A stretch of 64,000 bases of DNA from Corynebacterium pygosceleis (GTDB taxonomy: Bacteria > Actinomycetota > Actinomycetes > Mycobacteriales > Mycobacteriaceae): assembly GCF_016595275.2 (NCBI RefSeq), contig NZ_JAENIQ020000001.1, positions 186,001-250,000 on the forward strand. Reading direction: 5' to 3'. The first letter of the stretch is position 1. Each line of letters begins with the position of its first letter. The notes beneath the pieces are model-generated. The model made no database searches and had not been told where the DNA came from. It worked only from the letters and a program-made list of their open reading frames with translations. A program made the translations under genes and the position numbers. Shown here piece after piece: positions 36,105 through 44,402 of this stretch.

Positions 36105-37148
36105 GTGGCAGACACCGACACCCCACAGCCGGGCACCAGGGTCGAATTCCGGAACATCACCAAGGTGTTCAGGAACAACAAGACCTCGACCACAGCTCTC
36201 GACGACGTCTCCCTGACCGTCGAACCGGGCGAGATCATCGGCATCATCGGTTACTCCGGTGCCGGCAAATCCACCCTGGTCCGGATGATCAACGGACTGG
36301 ACACCCCCACGTCAGGACAACTGCTCCTCGACGGTGTCGACGTCGTCGGCATGTCGGAGAAGAAACTGCGGCAGCTACGACGCCGGATCGGGATGATCTT
36401 CCAGCAGTTCAACCTGTTCAACTCCCGCACCGCCGCGGGAAACATCGCCTACCCGCTGAAACTCGCGGGCGTCGGGGCCGCCGAACGCAAACGTCGGGTG
36501 ACGGAGCTCCTGGAGTTCGTCGGACTGGGGGACAAGGGCGGCAACTACCCGGAGCAGCTCTCCGGCGGCCAGAAACAGCGCGTCGGCATCGCCCGTGCCC
36601 TGGCCACCAACCCCTCCCTCCTGCTCGCCGACGAGGCCACCAGCGCACTCGACCCCGAGACCACCCACGACGTCCTCGATCTGCTGCACAAGGTCAACCG
36701 GGAACTGGGGATCACGATCGTCGTCATCACCCACGAGATGGACGTGGTCCGCAAGATCGCCAACAAGGTGGCGGTGATGGAGAACGGACGGGTCGTCGAA
36801 TGGGGCAGCGTCTACGAGGTGTTCTCCGATCCGCAGACCGACGTCGCCAAGAAGTTCGTGGCCACCACCCTGCGCAACACACCGGACCACGTCGAGGCCG
36901 ATGATCTTCTCGCCGGCGAGGGGCGCCTGTTCACGATCAACCTCACCGAGAACTCGGGATTCTTCACCGCAGCCGCAGCCGCGCGTTCCGCCGGTGTGGG
37001 CATCAACATCGTCCACGGCGGCATCACCACCCTGGAACAGCATTCCTTCGGCAAGATCACCGTCCGACTCACCGGCGACGACTCCCCCATCGAGGAATTC
37101 CGCGCCGCCCTGGACCGCACCACCGACATCGAGGAGATCCTCCGATGA
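36105..37148 (+). CDS. metN: Methionine ABC transporter ATP-binding protein
   Basis: A 347-residue ABC ATPase with Walker A GYSGAGKST, Q-loop MIFQQFN, LSGGQKQRV and Walker B LLLADEATSALD, plus a C-terminal NIL domain (about 270-345) that senses cytoplasmic methionine and shuts the transporter. The start is a GTG at 36105 (MADTDTPQPG). Its end overlaps metI by four bases. Confidence 0.94.
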   Translation: MADTDTPQPGTRVEFRNITKVFRNNKTSTTALDDVSLTVEPGEIIGIIGYSGAGKSTLVRMINGLDTPTSGQLLLDGVDVVGMSEKKLRQLRRRIGMIFQQFNLFNSRTAAGNIAYPLKLAGVGAAERKRRVTELLEFVGLGDKGGNYPEQLSGGQKQRVGIARALATNPSLLLADEATSALDPETTHDVLDLLHKVNRELGITIVVITHEMDVVRKIANKVAVMENGRVVEWGSVYEVFSDPQTDVAKKFVATTLRNTPDHVEADDLLAGEGRLFTINLTENSGFFTAAAAARSAGVGINIVHGGITTLEQHSFGKITVRLTGDDSPIEEFRAALDRTTDIEEILR

Positions 37149-37828
37149 CCACCACAACCCAAGCACTGGACTTCAACTGGGACCGCTTCGGCGGCACCTT
37201 CCTCGACGCGATCGGTGACACCCTGCTCATGGTCATCGTGACCATGCTCGTCGGCGGGTTCTTCGGACTGGTCATCGGTGTCCTGCTCTACAGCACCCGG
37301 GATCAGGGCGTCCTGCGCAACAAGTTCGTCTACACCGTCCTCAACATCCTGGTGAACTTCATCCGACCGATCCCGTTCATCATCCTCATCGCCGCGATAG
37401 GCCCCCTGACCCTCAAGGTCATCGGCACCACCGTCGGAACCAACGCGGTCATGTTCGTCATGTCCATCGCGGCGACCTTCGGTGTGGCCCGCATCGTGGA
37501 ACAGAACCTCGTGTCCATCGACCCCGGTGTCGTCGAGGCCGCACGCGCGATGGGCGCGTCACCTCTGAAGATCATCACCTCAGTGATCATCCCCGAGGCA
37601 CTCGGCCCGCTGATCCTGGGCTACACCTTCCTGTTCATCGCCGTGGTCGACATGTCGGCGATGGCCGGCATCATCGGCGGCGGCGGACTCGGTGACTTCG
37701 CCATCACCTACGGCTACCAGTCCTTCAACTGGTCGGTCACGCTGGTGGCCACCGCCGCGATCATCGTCATCGTGCAGATCGCCCAGCTGCTGGGCAACTG
37801 GCTGTCCAGAAAGGTCATGCGCCGCTGA
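37145..37828 (+). CDS. metI: Methionine ABC transporter permease
   Basis: A 227-residue MetI-type permease with five to six helices. The EAA-like loop EAARAMGASPLKIITSVIIPEALGPLI contacts MetN. The ATG overlaps the metN stop (ATGA). A strong hairpin follows. Confidence 0.94.
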   Translation: MTTTTQALDFNWDRFGGTFLDAIGDTLLMVIVTMLVGGFFGLVIGVLLYSTRDQGVLRNKFVYTVLNILVNFIRPIPFIILIAAIGPLTLKVIGTTVGTNAVMFVMSIAATFGVARIVEQNLVSIDPGVVEAARAMGASPLKIITSVIIPEALGPLILGYTFLFIAVVDMSAMAGIIGGGGLGDFAITYGYQSFNWSVTLVATAAIIVIVQIAQLLGNWLSRKVMRR

Positions 37829-37840
37829 CCCCTGAGCCCG

Positions 37841-37898
37841 ACCGTGTACGGCCCCCGCAACGGATCATCGTCGATTCCGGTTGCGGGGGCCGTACACG
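37841..37898. terminator. metQNI terminator
   Basis: A perfect 20-bp stem (37841-37860 with 37879-37898) with an 18-base loop lies 13 bases after metI. It also faces the convergent downstream gene and probably serves both. Confidence 0.8.
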
Positions 37899-37915
37899 GT
37901 CTCCGGATGGAGCCG

Positions 37916-38953
37916 TCATTCCCCCGGTTCCGATCCCCGGACCCCCGTGACCTCCCAGGCGCCGACCTCACCGGGTTCCTTGCCGCAGGATTTCAGCACG
38001 GGAGGCAGCGTCCGGTACCGGAGTTCCACCAGCCAACGCCCGTCACCGGGACGGGTCACCGTACGTCGTGCGGTCACGGCCCCGGGATCCCGGGGACCGG
38101 TCACGGTGAGTTCCCCCGGCGCCACCGGACGTCCCTCCCCGGACAGGCGCGCCGCGATGTGGACCTCGGCCGCCTGGCCGGGCCCGTCGTAGCATCCCCG
38201 CCCCCGTAGGCCCGGCAGTGGAAGCTCGCCACGGGCCAGGGTCGCCAGCATCGACATCCCCTGATCCGTACTGATCCGGCCGTAGGAGTACCCCCAGGGC
38301 AGGAGGATCATCGACGGGGCGAAACGGTGACCTCCGGTGTGGGAGGACTCCCACACAGCTTCGGCGGTGTCGTCGACGACGGGGCCCGACCCGTCCACGT
38401 CGACGGCGCAGGGACCCGTGGTTCCCCTCCGGTTGAGTCCCTCCATGGAGGCCGCGGCGGCACGCATCGCACTCGCCATGGGACGCCCCTTCACCGCGCA
38501 GCACAGATCCCGTTTACCGTGGGTGCAGACGAGCACCAGGGGATGGAGGACCTGACGTGCCCCCAGTGCGGTGTTCCTCCCGGGACCACCGAGATCCAGG
38601 GCGAAGATCTCCTCGAGACCTCCCGGAAGGTCGAAGGCCTCGATGGACGCCGGTGGAGCGTCCGGCTCCGACGATGAGGTGAAGATGAGGTACGCCCGGA
38701 CGGGAGCCCCCTCGTTCCGGGTCCTGCCGGGACGACGGATCAGGTGGAAGGCGGCACCGGCGGAACCCACGAACCTCCTGAGCCTCTCCGCCAGTTCCGC
38801 GCCGAGGGCTTCACCGTCGAGAACGTCCCGTCCCCAGCCGTGAGGGTGTTCGACGATGAGGTAGGTGGTTCCCTTCTTCGCGGTTCCCGGCAGTGGTTCG
38901 CCGTGATCGTCGGAGCACCTCGGGGGACGGCCGGAATCGGTTCTGGGACTCAT
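37916..38953 (-). CDS. Apd1-like thioredoxin-fold ferredoxin (sucrase/ferredoxin-like family)
   Basis: A 345-residue protein of the sucraseferredoxin-like family (PF06999). Likely [2Fe-2S] ligands are the cysteines in CTHGKRDLCCAVKG (about residues 138-146) and the His in SSHTGGHRFAPSM, which match the C/H pattern of yeast Apd1. The N terminus PPRCSDDHGEPLPGTA is also typical. An electron-transfer role is inferred from the family; the partner is unknown. The ATG at 38953 starts the conserved part. Confidence 0.8.
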   Translation of the reverse strand: MSPRTDSGRPPRCSDDHGEPLPGTAKKGTTYLIVEHPHGWGRDVLDGEALGAELAERLRRFVGSAGAAFHLIRRPGRTRNEGAPVRAYLIFTSSSEPDAPPASIEAFDLPGGLEEIFALDLGGPGRNTALGARQVLHPLVLVCTHGKRDLCCAVKGRPMASAMRAAAASMEGLNRRGTTGPCAVDVDGSGPVVDDTAEAVWESSHTGGHRFAPSMILLPWGYSYGRISTDQGMSMLATLARGELPLPGLRGRGCYDGPGQAAEVHIAARLSGEGRPVAPGELTVTGPRDPGAVTARRTVTRPGDGRWLVELRYRTLPPVLKSCGKEPGEVGAWEVTGVRGSEPGE

Positions 38954-39118
38954 GTGCACAGAATAACCGGCGACGCCCGGAGATCCGGGGGCTCCCCGCC
39001 ACCTGTGCGCCGCAGATGGCGGCGACCGTTGCGACATTTTCACAACAATTCTCTCACGATCCCGCACAATCGGCCCCAGGGCTTTCCCCGGGGCGCCACC
39101 GGCAGTTACCGTGAAGCC

Positions 39119-39787
39119 ATGATTCTCCCGCCTGTGAAATTCCCGTACCGCCCCGTCGGGGTGCTTCTGGTGGCCGGCGCACTCGTCCTGTCCGCCTGTG
39201 GCACCCGTGACGACGGCGCGCGTTCGGTCGAACCCGTCACCGCGGTGGGAACCGTCACCTCCACCGTGACGGAGACCTCCTCCCCGACCCCCAGGGAGAC
39301 CACGGACGCCACCGGCACCGCCCGCGCCGACGCCGGGCTCACCCCGTTGGGTGACGCCGACACCACGATGAAGACGCTGCGTCCCGGTCCCGCGGCTCAG
39401 CTCGTCACCACAGGGGTCCGTGTGGGTACGCACGAGGGGTTCGACCGTGTGGTCTTCGACCTCGTCGGTGACGGGACACCCGGTTGGTTCATCGACTACA
39501 ACGACCGCCCGGCCCAGCAGGGCAGTGGGTTCCCGATCGATTTCCCCGGTGATTCCGCGATCGAGGTCAACATCGACGGCACCACCTATCCCTTCACCCT
39601 CGGGTTGGAGAATCCCCAGATCGAGCCGACGACGGGCCCCGGCCCCATCGTGGCGGGGGTGACCTCAGGGTTCAGTTTCGAGGGTCGTACCCAGTTCGTC
39701 ATCGGGGTCAACGGCGGTAAGCACCCGTACTCGGTGCAGGTCCTGGAGAACCCGACCCGCCTGGTGATCGACATTCTCCGGGGGTAG
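39119..39787 (+). CDS. Lipoprotein with AMIN-like C-terminal domain
   Basis: A 222-residue lipoprotein. The signal peptide ends at lipobox LSAC (about residue 27), a Thr/Glu-rich spacer follows, and a C-terminal beta-rich domain of about 125 residues carries VRVGTHEGFDRVVFDL and NPTRLVIDILRG, as in the AMIN-like domain of actinobacterial lipoproteins. It is probably on the outer face of the membrane and may bind cell-wall material. It is convergent with imuB, 29 bases apart. Confidence 0.75.
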   Translation: MILPPVKFPYRPVGVLLVAGALVLSACGTRDDGARSVEPVTAVGTVTSTVTETSSPTPRETTDATGTARADAGLTPLGDADTTMKTLRPGPAAQLVTTGVRVGTHEGFDRVVFDLVGDGTPGWFIDYNDRPAQQGSGFPIDFPGDSAIEVNIDGTTYPFTLGLENPQIEPTTGPGPIVAGVTSGFSFEGRTQFVIGVNGGKHPYSVQVLENPTRLVIDILRG

Positions 39788-39816
39788 GACAGCTGGGGAC
39801 GGCGGAGGCCGGTTCC

Positions 39817-41460
39817 TCAACGGTAACCGGCCTCGATGGTCCAGCCTCCCGCAGTCCACATCAGCAGCCACGCCTGGTGGTCCACACCACCCGGTTCCGG
39901 CCCTTCGGCGGTGATCTGCATCCGCGCGCACCTGAACCGGGCAGCCGGTTCCCACCACCGTTCGTCCACGGGCCACGGCCCCGCCCATCCGGTGACCCGG
40001 TACCGGGCACCCCCTCCACACAGCACGTCCGGAACCCGGTCGAGCAGAGCTTCAGCGGTGACCCGCACCGGGTGGCCGCTGGCGTCGACGAGCCGGACCC
40101 GGGAATCCGGGTACGTGGGACCGCCACCCCGACGGGCCGGATGCGGACCCGGCAGCTCCCCGGTCCAGTCTCCTGCACCACGGGGTGGGGGGCGTTCCTC
40201 CCCCACCGGCACCAACCCGATGCGTTCCACGGGACTCCGCCCACCGACGGTCCGGGGTCGGAGAACGGCATCCACGCCGAGCAACGACTGCACCCGTGCG
40301 ATCACCCGGCCCGCCTCGGCATCCTCCGTGGAACCACCACCCCACAATCCCCTCTCCTCCGGAACGGTGACCTCCAGCGGATCCAGCACCAGCCGAATGA
40401 TCCCGGAGTCAGCCGGAACGTCCCCGCCGCCGTCCTCCGGCACCGAAGACGGGCGCGCCGTTAGCCACCCGTCGAGCTGCCAGCGGACCCGTTCCGCGGT
40501 CGACTGCTCGGTGAGAGGTTCGCGGGTGCGCCAGATCCGTTCGAGAACGTGCTCCCCACCCTCCACGAGAATCGTGGCCTGCACCTTCAGCCGTCGGCAG
40601 CACAGAACGGCCCCGACCAGCCGCCGGTGCAGTCGCGCGGCCAACGCCCGGGCCAGGAATGCCGCTTCATCGACCCGGTTGACGGGTACGTCCGCCTCAT
40701 GGACCACGGCGAGCGGGGTGGCGGGGAGCACCGGTGAGACGGTCCCGTCCGTCGCGGCGCGTGCCAGACGGTGCAGGGCACCACCTGCGACGCCGAACCG
40801 GGTCACCACCGCAGCGGAGGGCAGGGCCGCAAGTTCCCCGAACGTCCCCACCCCGAGTTCCATGAAGGCCTCCACAGTGGCCGCCGGGCAGCCGAGGGCC
40901 TCCTCCGCGGCGGCCAACCGGAGGGACCGTGGAGCGAGGAACGCCACGGATCCCCCCTCCGGAACCACGGCACCTCCGACACCGGCGCGCACGGCGATGA
41001 GTGCGGTGGTGATCTCATCGGCTATCCCCGCGGAACAGTCCACCCCGGCGAGCGAGGCCGCATCAATGAGCCGCTGCGCCGCGGCATCCTCGCCCCCGTG
41101 GTACCGGGCCGCCGCCCGGGCGTCGACGATGAGCAACCCGGGACGAAGCACCTCGACGGAGGCGGCGACGTCATCGACCCCACCGAGCACCTGCTCGAAC
41201 ATCCGGGCGTCCCGGTCCGGATCATCGTCGATCAGGATCAGCTCCGGACAGACCGCACGCGCCTGCCTCAGACGCATCCCACGACGTACACCCGCTTCCC
41301 TGGCCCGCACCCCACAGGCCCGCACGGCACCCCGTGACGGTCCCGATCCCGCGACGGCCACCGGGCACGACGCCCTGTCACCCGGCACGACACCGGCGAT
41401 GACCGCCGCCTGAACGGGCCAGTCGGGGAACCACAGCGCCAGAATCCGTGTGGATGTCAT
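39817..41460 (-). CDS. imuB: ImuB-like Y-family polymerase relative
   Basis: A 547-residue Y-family protein of the ImuB type: LALWFPDWPVQA at the start, an RQARAVCPEL segment, and LLIVDARAAARYHGG where active polymerases have the SIDE acidic pair, so catalysis is probably lost. A GLWGG segment near residue 400 may correspond to the beta-clamp motif of mycobacterial ImuB. ImuB bridges DnaE2 to the clamp during damage-induced mutagenesis. The ATG overlaps the imuA' stop by four bases. Confidence 0.85.
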   Translation of the reverse strand: MTSTRILALWFPDWPVQAAVIAGVVPGDRASCPVAVAGSGPSRGAVRACGVRAREAGVRRGMRLRQARAVCPELILIDDDPDRDARMFEQVLGGVDDVAASVEVLRPGLLIVDARAAARYHGGEDAAAQRLIDAASLAGVDCSAGIADEITTALIAVRAGVGGAVVPEGGSVAFLAPRSLRLAAAEEALGCPAATVEAFMELGVGTFGELAALPSAAVVTRFGVAGGALHRLARAATDGTVSPVLPATPLAVVHEADVPVNRVDEAAFLARALAARLHRRLVGAVLCCRRLKVQATILVEGGEHVLERIWRTREPLTEQSTAERVRWQLDGWLTARPSSVPEDGGGDVPADSGIIRLVLDPLEVTVPEERGLWGGGSTEDAEAGRVIARVQSLLGVDAVLRPRTVGGRSPVERIGLVPVGEERPPPRGAGDWTGELPGPHPARRGGGPTYPDSRVRLVDASGHPVRVTAEALLDRVPDVLCGGGARYRVTGWAGPWPVDERWWEPAARFRCARMQITAEGPEPGGVDHQAWLLMWTAGGWTIEAGYR

Positions 41461-42230
41461 CCGGTACGGACCACCCGTGGAACGGGCCACGGGGAAATGG
41501 GGTGCCCGTCCGTCCGTGCCGTTTCGACCGGGGTGCACCCCACCCGGAGCAGCGCCCGCCGCGGGGGCGCGGCCTTCACGGTGACCTCCACGGCGATGTC
41601 GAACCCCCTGATCCGCCCCGAGCCCGCACCGATGCCGTGGTAGGCGACGATGTCCGCTCCGATACGTACCGACGGGGCCGGCAACCGCGCACCGATGACG
41701 ATCAACGCCGCGGTACCGCGTCGTGTCCTGGCCAGTAACGGGCGCGCCTGCGACACACCGACCGCCGTGTCCTCCCCGTTCCAACGGTGGATCACGAGGT
41801 CCATGCCCTCGACCAGCATGCCGGTGACGGCGAACGGCCTGGGCCCGGGATCCGGGATGACCACGACCCGATCGAGGTTCCCGCCCGCGTCGGGGATCCC
41901 GGCGAGGAGAAGGTCGGGCCACCCGACCACAGCCACACGGGCACCGTTCCCCGTGGCGGCGGCGATGAGCTCGATGACGAGAGCCGGACAGTCCCCCACT
42001 GCGGTGACCTCACGGCGCAGCAGGCCTCCGCGGGGCAGACAGTCGGCCAGGTTCTCCGGTACCGGGACAACCCCGGCGGAGGGCACTCCCGGGACACGGT
42101 GCCACACGTCCTCCGCGTCACCCCGGACAGGCCCGCCGCCCATCGTCGCGAGAGTTGCGCGCAGCGCACGGACACGCGCCGGACGATCCATTCCGGTGAG
42201 ATCCGGGGAGCGGGTCACATCACCCCGCAT
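41457..42230 (-). CDS. imuA': ImuA'-like SOS mutagenesis protein
   Basis: A 257-residue, degenerate RecA-like protein with the LPRGGLLRREVTAVG and GARVAVVGWPDLL segments in place of Walker motifs. In mycobacteria ImuA' assembles with ImuB and DnaE2. I start it at the ATG at 42230, which directly follows a LexA box; 42251 lies upstream of the box and would overlap it, and 42191 is another option. It is the first gene of imuA'-imuB. Confidence 0.8.
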   Translation of the reverse strand: MRGDVTRSPDLTGMDRPARVRALRATLATMGGGPVRGDAEDVWHRVPGVPSAGVVPVPENLADCLPRGGLLRREVTAVGDCPALVIELIAAATGNGARVAVVGWPDLLLAGIPDAGGNLDRVVVIPDPGPRPFAVTGMLVEGMDLVIHRWNGEDTAVGVSQARPLLARTRRGTAALIVIGARLPAPSVRIGADIVAYHGIGAGSGRIRGFDIAVEVTVKAAPPRRALLRVGCTPVETARTDGHPISPWPVPRVVRTG

Positions 42231-42246
42231 TCGAACACGTGTTCCA
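42231..42246 (-). promoter_or_regulatory. LexA (SOS) box at imuA'
   Basis: TCGAACACGTGTTCCA (plus strand) fits TCGAAMANNTGTTCGA at all but one fixed base. It touches the proposed start codon at 42230. Confidence 0.85.
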
Positions 42247-42336
42247 TTCACGGGGTCCAGTCAACCCCTCCGGGCACGTGATTTCAAACCCGCGCCGACC
42301 CGCATCCGGATCGGCGCAGGTGGCCGGTGCAGGAGG

Positions 42337-43035
42337 TCAGTCCAACTTCCGGGAGTGCGCCCACCGGGTCAGTGCATGACGGTTGGACTGCTGGGTCTTG
42401 CGCAGGATGTTCGAGGCGTGGGTCTCCACCGTCTTGACCGAGATGAACAGCTCCGCGCCGATCTCCCGGTAGGTGTAACCCCGGGCGAGCAGACGCAGCA
42501 CCTCGAGTTCCCGCCGCGTGAGGGCATCGACGAGAGGGTCCGCCGGTGGCACCGACCGCTGCGTCTCGACGGCGGCGTCCGCCTCGGGCGCGTCCACCAC
42601 ACCGACACCGGCACCCGCGTCCGGTGCACAGAACGCATCGAGGACGAAACCGGCCAGTCGCGGGGAGAACACCGCATCCCCGTCCCGGACCCGACGCACC
42701 GCGTCCGCGAGCTCCTCCCCGGAGATGGTCTTGGTGACGTAACCACGGGCCCCCTCGCGGATAACGGCGATGACGTCCTCGGCGGCGTCGGACACCGACA
42801 ACGCGAGAAAGATGGCGTCCGACCCGGCACCCCGCACACCCCGGATCACGGCGCATCCACCGCCGTCAGGCATGTGCACGTCGAGAAGCACGACGTCAGG
42901 CCCGGTGGCGAGGATCCCCTCGACCGCCTCCCCGACGGTACCCGCCTCCCCGACGACGTCGACCACCCCGGAGAGTTCGGCCCGCACCCCCGCACGGAAA
43001 ACCGAGTGGTCGTCCACCAGAAACACCGTGATCAT
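42337..43035 (-). CDS. NarL/LuxR-type response regulator (EsrR-like)
   Basis: A 232-residue regulator: receiver domain 1-120 with phospho-acceptor D52 (VVLLDVHMPDG) and acidic pair D8/D9, a variable linker, then a LuxR-type helix-turn-helix (LTRRELEVLRLLARGYTYREIGAELFISVKTVETHASNIL). It follows the kinase gene by 45 bases. The set kinase-regulator-divergent PspC protein matches C. glutamicum EsrISR, which answers cell-envelope stress; this role is by analogy. Confidence 0.88.
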   Translation of the reverse strand: MITVFLVDDHSVFRAGVRAELSGVVDVVGEAGTVGEAVEGILATGPDVVLLDVHMPDGGGCAVIRGVRGAGSDAIFLALSVSDAAEDVIAVIREGARGYVTKTISGEELADAVRRVRDGDAVFSPRLAGFVLDAFCAPDAGAGVGVVDAPEADAAVETQRSVPPADPLVDALTRRELEVLRLLARGYTYREIGAELFISVKTVETHASNILRKTQQSNRHALTRWAHSRKLD

Positions 43036-43080
43036 GTCCGCTCCGTTCGCCTCACCCGTCGCCTTTGCCCCACCCCGAGA

Positions 43081-44298
43081 TTACCCGTCGACGGGTGCGC
43101 GGAGGATGACCTCCGTACCTTCCCCGGGGGCGGATCTGATCAGTGCGGTGCCACCGGCGCGGGTGACCCGTCCCCGCACCGACTCAGCCAACCCGTGGTG
43201 CCCCTCCGGAACCACCTCCGGATCGAACCCCCGTCCCCGGTCACGGACGTAGACGGACAGTTCACCGGCGAGATTCTCGGCGTAGACGTCGATGTCCCGC
43301 ACCCCGGAGTGCCGGGCGGCGTTGACCATGGCTTCCCGGGCGGCGAGGGCGACCGCCCGGGTGGTCTCGGTGAGGAGACCGTCCGCGCCCACGGTGACCG
43401 GTGAGATCCGGACGGAGTAGGTGTCCTCGACCTCCCCGCACGCGAGTTTCAGCGCGGCGAACACGGTGGTGGCGGCACCTGCGGCAGCGTTCTCCCGCTG
43501 GCCGAACAGCCACTGCCGGAGCTCACGTTCCTGACTGCGGGCCAGACCGGCGATCTCCGTGTCCTCTCCGGCACGCTTCTGGATCAGCGCGAGTGTCTGC
43601 AGCACCGAGTCGTGCAGTCGGGAGGCTATCTCGGCCCGTTCGGCGGCGGCGAGACGTTCCGCCCGTTCCAGGGTGAGTTCCTCCCACATCTTCAACCAGA
43701 GCGGCACCCCCAGTACCGCGACCCCCGCGAGGGTGAGAAGGACCGCCATGAGGGTCGTCCCGAAGGCCTGCCGGTTCTCCCAGTTCACCAGCACGAGAAC
43801 GATACCGGTGAGCACGAGCGCCCCACCGGCCAGGAGCGTGGGCGCTCCACCGCGCAGCTCCGAGAAATCCACCCCCCGGTCATAGGTGCGCCACACGATG
43901 ACCGCTCCGAGCCCGATGACGAGGATCGGCCACAGTCTGACCGCCGTCGAACCGGTGACCAGGGTGAAGGCGACCAGTGCACCGATGACGGCGAGTACGA
44001 CCAGGAGATGGTCCGTCCGTGACACCTCCGAGGGGCCGTCCGGTTCCCCGGAACCGGAATCAGCGGTGGTGTCAGCGTCAGCGTCGGTCTGGCTGAACAA
44101 CACCCACATCAGTGCATAACAGAACACCCCCGCGCCACTGAGCAGGCAGCTGAGGGCGAGCAGCAGACGCACGACACGGACATCGACGCCGAGGTGCCGG
44201 GACAGTCCTGTCGCCACTCCCCCGATGACCCGCCCCTGACGGACTCGGGTGAAACGGGGATAGGGCCGTGGGGTGGAGGATGTCACCATGTCGTCCAT
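43081..44298 (-). CDS. PspC-domain sensor histidine kinase (EsrS-like)
   Basis: A 405-residue kinase. A PspC domain occupies about residues 20-65 (GRVIGGVATGLSRHLGVDVRVVRLL), with further helices to about 195. HisKA_3 has the phospho-His in ASRLHDSVLQTLAL, and the ATPase domain has REAMVNAARHSG and DRGRGFDP. The N-terminal PspC domain probably senses envelope state together with the divergent PspC protein. The ATG at 44298 or the one at 44289 could be the start. It is divergent from the EsrI-like gene. Confidence 0.88.
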   Translation of the reverse strand: MDDMVTSSTPRPYPRFTRVRQGRVIGGVATGLSRHLGVDVRVVRLLLALSCLLSGAGVFCYALMWVLFSQTDADADTTADSGSGEPDGPSEVSRTDHLLVVLAVIGALVAFTLVTGSTAVRLWPILVIGLGAVIVWRTYDRGVDFSELRGGAPTLLAGGALVLTGIVLVLVNWENRQAFGTTLMAVLLTLAGVAVLGVPLWLKMWEELTLERAERLAAAERAEIASRLHDSVLQTLALIQKRAGEDTEIAGLARSQERELRQWLFGQRENAAAGAATTVFAALKLACGEVEDTYSVRISPVTVGADGLLTETTRAVALAAREAMVNAARHSGVRDIDVYAENLAGELSVYVRDRGRGFDPEVVPEGHHGLAESVRGRVTRAGGTALIRSAPGEGTEVILRAPVDG

Positions 44299-44321
44299 GA
44301 TCGCACCACCGACCTCAGGGG

Positions 44322-44370
44322 GCATCAGGGAACACCCCGATGCCCCGTTTTTCAGGGTGCTCCCTGATGC
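44322..44370. promoter_or_regulatory. 16-bp inverted repeat between EsrS-like and EsrI-like genes
   Basis: GCATCAGGGAACACCC (44322-44337) is the complement of 44355-44370 with one mismatch, separated by 17 bases. It lies in the divergent promoter gap, so it is a good candidate for the EsrR-like operator. Confidence 0.6.
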
Positions 44371-44402
44371 GCGGGCACCACCCGGGCGATCAGAATGGAG
44401 AC

